A stretch of 64,000 nt of DNA from Lepas anatifera (taxonomy: Eukaryota > Arthropoda > Thecostraca > Lepadidae): NCBI GenBank assembly GCA_034440635.1, contig JAOTON010001570.1:186001-250000 (forward strand). The letters run 5' to 3'. This document shows, piece after piece, positions 57,806-64,000 of this stretch. Every line of letters begins with the position of its first letter. Position 1 is the first letter of the stretch. The position numbers and the translations under genes are program-made. Below the pieces are notes generated by a model. It was not told the origin of the DNA. It did not search any database and worked only from the letters and a program-made list of their open reading frames with translations.

Positions 57806-60800
57806 ATCCACCCCGCCTCCCACCGGCGCTTTAACTCGGCGTCGGCGTGGCCGACCTGAACCCCGCTCACATCCGCGGCTCACGGGCAAGCTCCGACCCG
57901 CGAAGGCGGCCCCTGATTGGTGGAGGTGCCTTCACTTGTATTGCTTAAAACAGTGGGAACTCCTCAAGACAACTAAGATGTGCATCAGTAAATGTATTTA
58001 AAGCCCCATTCTCAGGAATTCTTAACCATATTTGTTCTCTATCGGCATAGGCGAAGGAACGGGGTGGGCCATGCCCACCAATATTATGACTGTGGGGCAG
58101 CCCATGGAGCTGCCTGCCTATCTAGAGGAATGGATAAGTGAAATATGTCAAATTATTTAGCTTTTGATGGTAAGGACCATCCAGTCTTGGAAAGGTAATT
58201 CTTCTTTTGGGGTGAGATACGCATACATGCTGTCCCTTGTATTCAATCGGCTAATGAGCAGCGAACGACTCCAAGATTGTTGTAAAATAATAACCGATAT
58301 GCAAAAGCGGTAAATACTCGTATCGCCTAACGATCGCATGGTAGCTCTAATGATCCGGCGCGTGCGTGCCCAGAAATATTTCTTATTAGTTGCTCAAGTA
58401 GCGTTAAAAGTGCCACGAACAATTTCAATAGGTAGGTAGGTATGTTTGTACCTAAATGGGAACCGGTAAACCGAGCGTATCGAAACCCATGGAGATGCAC
58501 AGCTCAATTCAGTGAACAATCTAGGTCATTTCTTAAAAAACAAATGGGAATCGTCCAAATACTCACTGTACAATATTGCACGAAAGATTTTGCTGCATCT
58601 TGCAAACTGCAGTGGAGTTTACGCGGTGGTATTTTACACGCGCCCCGCTGGTCCCTTGCATGACGCGCCCCGCTGGAGGCTTTTTCCCCCTCCGTATCTC
58701 GTTCCCCAAGCTAAGGAAAATTACGGGCGGTGTTCAAGCTCTTGACAGACAAGGAATTTATAAGGAAATGTTTTGTGGTCATATTAGGTCGCATAGGTTT
58801 GTACACTTGTCCACTTGTCCATAGGCTTCAAAAGCAGTGTACGTTTCCCTCTAGATCTGCTCTCGAGCTAGCAAATCTTTTCATCATTGAATCCTCTCAT
58901 TGCGGCAATCGAATGATGTATAATATAACTTGCTGTAATAGTGAGAATGACCTGACCTCGACCTGGTCGGTCACAGTACCTGGTTGGTCATGCTGCATAT
59001 CAATCGACTCCCGTACATATAAACACAATACAAGCAAATGGGAGCTTTATCTAAATTCTGGAGTTATTGGTAAACAATTACTCTGCTCCCTGACCTGATA
59101 TGACCTTTGAGAGGTGATGCTCAAAACTCACTTTATGGTCATGATCGTGTAGAATAACTTTAGGATTTTCGCCTTATCTATCCAGTATTTACTAAACGGG
59201 TCCATTTATTTTTCACCATAGACTTTAATGGGGTGACCAAATTGACCCCACCTTGTACGTATGAATTCCAGATAGCGATTTTAACCTAATGACCTTATCA
59301 TATTGTGGAAGTTTAACTGATCGTTCGCTATTGTTCCCTGGCGCTGCTTCAACTCGTAATTTTAGTTTTAGGTCGGTCACTGGCCCTGAATACTCCTTGA
59401 CCTGACATGACCTTAACTAAAAATTTGGTGAGATGTGTAAAATTGATGGAATAAGGTCCGTAGTTTTTGTTCTGCGTTTTTTTTTTTAGTATTTGGGAAA
59501 CAGCATTTTGTTAAACCGGCACGGCGCAGCACAGACACAGGTGCCGGCAATGGCAGGTGTGCGTCTTCTGGGGAAACTAGCAAGGCAGGGCTACAGAGCA
59601 CAAGCTGCGGGGAAGTGTCCAGGTGTCACATTGAAAACGTCGAACCAAATTTGTACCAGCCCGGCTGAAATGTGGCACGTTTTGCGTTAGTAGGATACCA
59701 AAGGATACTCCTGGACCATTCTAGTTGTGAAAACATTCAGCTCAGATTACAATTGCAATTGGTGGTTTGTCGTTATTGGTCTGAAGAACATGTGGTAATT
59801 TTTACCTGCCACCTTGGTCACTATTTAGAATGCCAAATGGTTTTACCGCAAAGCTGTAACTTCTTTCCGAGAGGTTGCGTTCTTAAAAACACAAAGTTAA
59901 GCCTCGCCGTTTAATTTACCGTGTAAATTCCACTTGTCTTCGTGAACGGGCATGCAAATTAGCTGGAGGAATTTTATTCAAAATGAAAATGCCAAGATAT
60001 TTGAAACCTTCTTCTTATGTGTATTGTTGGCGAAATGCTGGACAAGTCTCACATTGCACCCCTCATCTCAGTGCCTGCAAGCTTCTCCCCTTGTGAAACA
60101 TTGCTATGTAATTTTGACTCCCCGACACGTGGTCAGGATACGCATTTGAATCTCCGTGAAGACGGCACGTGTTCGATTTTTTTCTCCCGGCTCGATATTT
60201 GAATTTGCATGGTCTACAGAGCATTTCGGGCGACGTCCCCTGATTCACGAGTAGGAGAGACGCGTCCCCCTCCCACTTTCAACGCCCATACGCAAAAACT
60301 TAGTAAAGTGTTTTCTTCATTTCATTTGCCCGAGCAACTCACCTTTTAGATGGAGAACAGTCAGTTGAGCTTCTCCGTTTCACTCCGTTCGTTGCCATGG
60401 TTTTCACCCTGTCACGGCAGATACGCTAACGGCACTGAATAAGAAGCCGTTATTAGAAGCCTTCAGGGGCTTCTGACCCGCCACGTGGATCATACTTGTC
60501 CAGCAATATACGTACATCAATTTGTGAACAGAATATGCAGCCCACTACATGCAGTTCAGCCTTGTAAATGAATAACAAATAGACGTGTCCTACAAATGAT
60601 TCAATTTCAGAGCATATGATTCATGGCTTTGCTTTGTTTTACCCTGTGGACATTTATCGCAATCAATAAATTAAATGGTAGATGTTGGCTAGCTATTGCG
60701 ATGGAAGAGCGCGAAACTTAAACCAGACGAATGCCGGATTGTGGAACTTCTGGAGGTGCATGAACTACCTAAAAGTTAGAGATGTACCCCTGGATGTTGA

Positions 60801-61535
60801 AAATTACCCCTGAAGCCGTTAAGCCCCCAAAACCGCAAATGACCTCGGCTTATTTCTAAGATCTGACCCAAGCATTGCGCAGCTGCCCCTCAGACTCTCC
60901 CGTGCAAGCATCTGATTTAAAGCGAAATCCGATTCGAGCCGGAACGAAAATACGCATTTGTAAGAACCGAAAGGGTTGTTATGTTCGCAGCTCGGAAGGA
61001 ACCGAGGAGACCTGGAAATTATTTCCCACGGCGGCGTGTCCAGGCTTCAGGTAATGCATTGCAACCGCCTGTTGGAAGCCAAAGAAAGGCCTCGTTTCAT
61101 CTCGAGCGCTGGAGATAGAAAAAAACTGCTAGAGACCTGAATGCCTAGTTTCGGAATAATGATTCAGTCATTACCAAGCGGACAGGAAGTGGCTGCGAGG
61201 TCAGAATTACGGGAGACTCAGCACTGATCCAACTTTTTGGCTTACTTTTCGTCATAATATAGCAGTGAGCTATTCATTTGATGGATCCGACTGAGGAGTC
61301 GCCCTGCAGAAAACGCTATTATGCTGAGAGGTAACCCAACATGTGTGACAATGATTGCGTTATAAAGTGCTATGGCATCGAACACCTTGAGTCAAATATG
61401 ATTTTCCGATAACACACGTAAACAGCGCGGCACAAACCTCAATTTGAAATGCATTTATCAACGCTCTTTAGACGATCTATGTCAAGGAGGAACTTGAAGC
61501 ATTAGAGGGAACATCGCTGCAGCAATGAAGAATTT
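57806..61535. other. Gene-poor stretch
   Basis: No gene recognised. The segment 58940-59420 is again rich in TGACCT/AGGTCA and could be a decayed relative of the TTAA family, without visible ends. Confidence 0.35.
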
Positions 61536-61864
61536 ATGTATGTCGGATATGTATGTACTTGCTACTGTTGGATAGGATCTCGTTCGGACTTCCTCCACAA
61601 GAAGATATTGGGGGTCGGAGCTTTCGTACTGTATTACAGTGCTTCGTCAGCGATGATCGTTCGGAATATAAGGGGGATAAAAAGGCACAAGAGAACACAC
61701 AGTACAAAAATTGAGCTCAGAAAAACATGCGACATCAATAATCTACACGTGACAGCAATAAACCATTGACTTCCTAGAGCGACCTAGAAATTATAAATAC
61801 ATTAAAAGGTAAGTTTTAAAACGCATCTTTAACATGGAAACGCTAGAGTACTAGGGTTAGCAAG

Positions 61865-62060
61865 AGAGGGAGGGGGTTTAAGACAGCTACAATAAAACAC
61901 GCAATACTCGCAATACCCACTTATTAATTATATAAAGATGGGGAAGCTATAAAAAGGGGGGTAGAGAACAGGAGTGGGAGGGGGCAGGGGGTTAAATGTT
62001 ACAATAAAAACACACAACATTCACTTATTTATGGTAAAAAATCCAAGCTGTAAAATACCT
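61865..62060. repeat. Degenerate tandem duplication of about 110 bases
   Basis: The block with GGGAGGGGGTTTAAGACAGC and ACAATAAAACACGCAATACTC (61868-61960) is repeated with divergence at 61976-62058 (GGGAGGGGGCAGGGGGTTAA, ACAATAAAAACACACAACATTC). Confidence 0.55.
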
Positions 62061-62639
62061 ATTTCGATTCCATATAATGCAAACTTTCGCTTATTTATGA
62101 TATGATACTGTTGGATAGGTATTTTTAGCTCCGTAAATTTCCACAATTGAGGTGGCTTTTCAAGCGCTGTCGTAATGAACACGAAGCAACGAGAACTATG
62201 GAAATAGACGGTAAGGATAACGATGGAAGGTGGGATACGACTTGGATAGGTCGTTGCTGCCCAAGGCGCCTGCGCCCGCTCTGCCGTGCTCCAGGGAGTA
62301 TGCACTTGATTATGCTGGATAGGTATACCTTTGGAAGCTAAACCGAACCCCGCACTGGAAAAACGTGGTTGGGTGTTTGTGTTTGACATGCCCAGCGCCG
62401 AGAGTGCCTATTTTCAGCCCAATCTGTTGATGGCTGTAAGGAAGCCGCCGCCTTTGTACTCACACGGCTCGGTCTGTTCCAAAAGTCAAACATAAGTGAG
62501 CTCCTTTATCATATAAACCGTGCTCGACCCCATGGTCAGTACCACGCTCGAACGATTCTAGATTTTGAGAGGCACAGAAAAACCGTTTCAGAAAGAACTG
62601 ATCTATGATAATGATGTGATCCCTTTTCCCTGCTCGACT

Positions 62640-63060
62640 CACTGACTGGCCGTCTCCTAGTCTGGGGGAGGGGTGACCGAGCCACCTCAGTCGAGGTGCG
62701 TCCCGGCACAGCTCAGCCAGAACACCGTGCGGGGCGCGGGGGGAGGGGAGGGGTGATCCTTCTCTCAAGGTTTACGACAGCCCGTCCGCCGCCGCGGCGC
62801 TTATCTACAGCCCCAGTGAACCCTGACCAAGGATAGGGTGTGTCTTCATGGCGCTCACGGCTCTGCGGAGCTGGCCCTGGGAGGCCGACTATGCGGTTGG
62901 GGGTGGATCCGCCGCCGCGGAAGCTGCTGCTGACACGCACGCACACTGCGGCCGACAGCTCGCGCTCACATACCAGGGTCAGCTTTCAACACCGGCTGCA
63001 GCTCGCGATGCTCCAGTGGCGTTGCAAAAGCACCAGTGTCGAGGACTTTGTCCCTGAGAT
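62640..63060. other. GC-rich, CpG-dense patch
   Basis: This patch stands out from AT-rich surroundings and could mark a promoter or first exon. Frames on both strands are open but compositional. No conserved motif is seen. Confidence 0.25.
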
Positions 63061-63481
63061 TGCAAGGAGTGTTGACACACGGTGTTTGATTGTGTGGTGT
63101 GACATGTTATCCCTGCGAACAGGCGGGTGGCTCTGGCTTGTGGCACAGGTTGATAACGGTCATTGAATTCGTAGATCTAGCGGTTCCTTATCAAATAAAC
63201 TTGTTTTCTGTTTGCTTTTCAAGTTCCTGCTAAACGGACCAACGGCCCAGACCTGCAACTAAAACATGGGTTACACTATAAATAAAACTGGAAAAGGGTG
63301 TTTGTTATTCGAATGAAACTGCGCAAAATTAACAGAATGTTCGGGTGGCCCATGAAAACGAGCGCACACGATGCGAAACCAGTATATTTATGCAAGTATT
63401 CCCGGGCCGACCGCAGGCAACTGCACAGGAATACGATACGGCCGGCGGGGGCACGCGGCAAATGTAACAGCTATTGCCAGC

Positions 63482-63679
63482 TCAAAAAATTCCCTGATAG
63501 ACTATTGGATGTGGTTGTTCACATCGGCTGCGGCGGCACTCTCCGCCCTGGCCGGCCCCGTCGATCCAGAGGCAGGAGGTGCCGCCGCACACACGGCACG
63601 TGTCAGGCCGGCCGGCTTCGTCCGCGGCCTCCCTACCACAGGACAACACGCACCAGGCCCAGAGCGTACACCGGATCAC
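63482..63679 (-). other. Possible cysteine-rich exon
   Basis: A minus-strand frame reads RPDTCRVCGGTSCLWID and GGECRRSRCEQPHP, with six cysteines in about 30 residues. The CRVCGG piece recalls ADAMTS-type cysteine-rich segments, but the rest does not follow that family. The opposite strand is also open across this GC-rich patch. Weak call. Confidence 0.2.
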
Positions 63680-64000
63680 TCACAATATGTACAACCCAGC
63701 GATGCTGCGCCGCCGATATGTGACCTAAACCAGAACAGGCGGAGCTGTCAGCTGCGGCGGGCTAGCGGTGAGACAAGCACATCTCAAGCCAGGCTCGCGG
63801 CAGATGGCATGGCGGACTGGCGATTACTTTTATAGGATCGGAGCCAGCCGATCACATTTTAGAGCAAGGCAGTAGGTCGATACATGGTCCGAACTAATCG
63901 CATAGAGAGATGCTCCTTTCAGTGACATGAACCCCGCGCCTGCCGCTACCGCCCAAGCCCCTGGAAAAGGCACGTCAACAAAATGGTGCATATGGTTTAT

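Overview
This is a eukaryotic (metazoan) nuclear window. It has GT-AG introns, small GC-rich exons in repeat-rich introns, two recognisable animal genes and several families of DNA transposons. The transposon gene types and the overall look suggest an arthropod, perhaps a crustacean; this is inference and no species can be named.

Layout. 1-28425 (minus strand): most of C2CD5 (CDP138), a C2-domain protein. Sixteen phase-compatible coding exons were placed, from the start codon at 28403 down to 993; the C-terminal exons lie beyond position 1. Exon 6 is a large low-complexity exon with a decapeptide repeat. Four introns hold minisatellite arrays that begin exactly at the 3' splice site of the next exon, and a fifth exon has its 5' splice site tandemly copied. 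Intron 12 is almost filled by a 7.7-kb DNA transposon (6235-13931) carrying a plus-strand gene for a DDE-like protein of a poorly described family (I recall it as DUF7869). A 1.5-kb fold-back element is nested inside that gene.

28426-34283: an intergenic stretch with two copies of a TTAA-flanked element rich in AGGTCA half-sites. 34284-47951 (minus strand): GTP-type phosphoenolpyruvate carboxykinase in two certain exons plus a likely first exon encoding a mitochondrial-type presequence, 11 kb upstream. A TATA-like box, two CCAAT boxes and two cAMP-response-element-like sites lie upstream of that exon. 48300-64000: no confident gene; two more TTAA elements, an inverted repeat pair around a transposon gene remnant, a short inverted-repeat element and simple repeats.

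C2CD5 is known in mammals as an Akt2 substrate in insulin-stimulated GLUT4 traffic and PEPCK is the insulin-repressed gluconeogenic enzyme, so the neighbours share a metabolic theme, but nothing in the sequence shows co-regulation. Several coding exons carry one- or two-base frameshifts, often in homopolymers. This pattern fits assembly error from noisy reads better than decay of two conserved genes.
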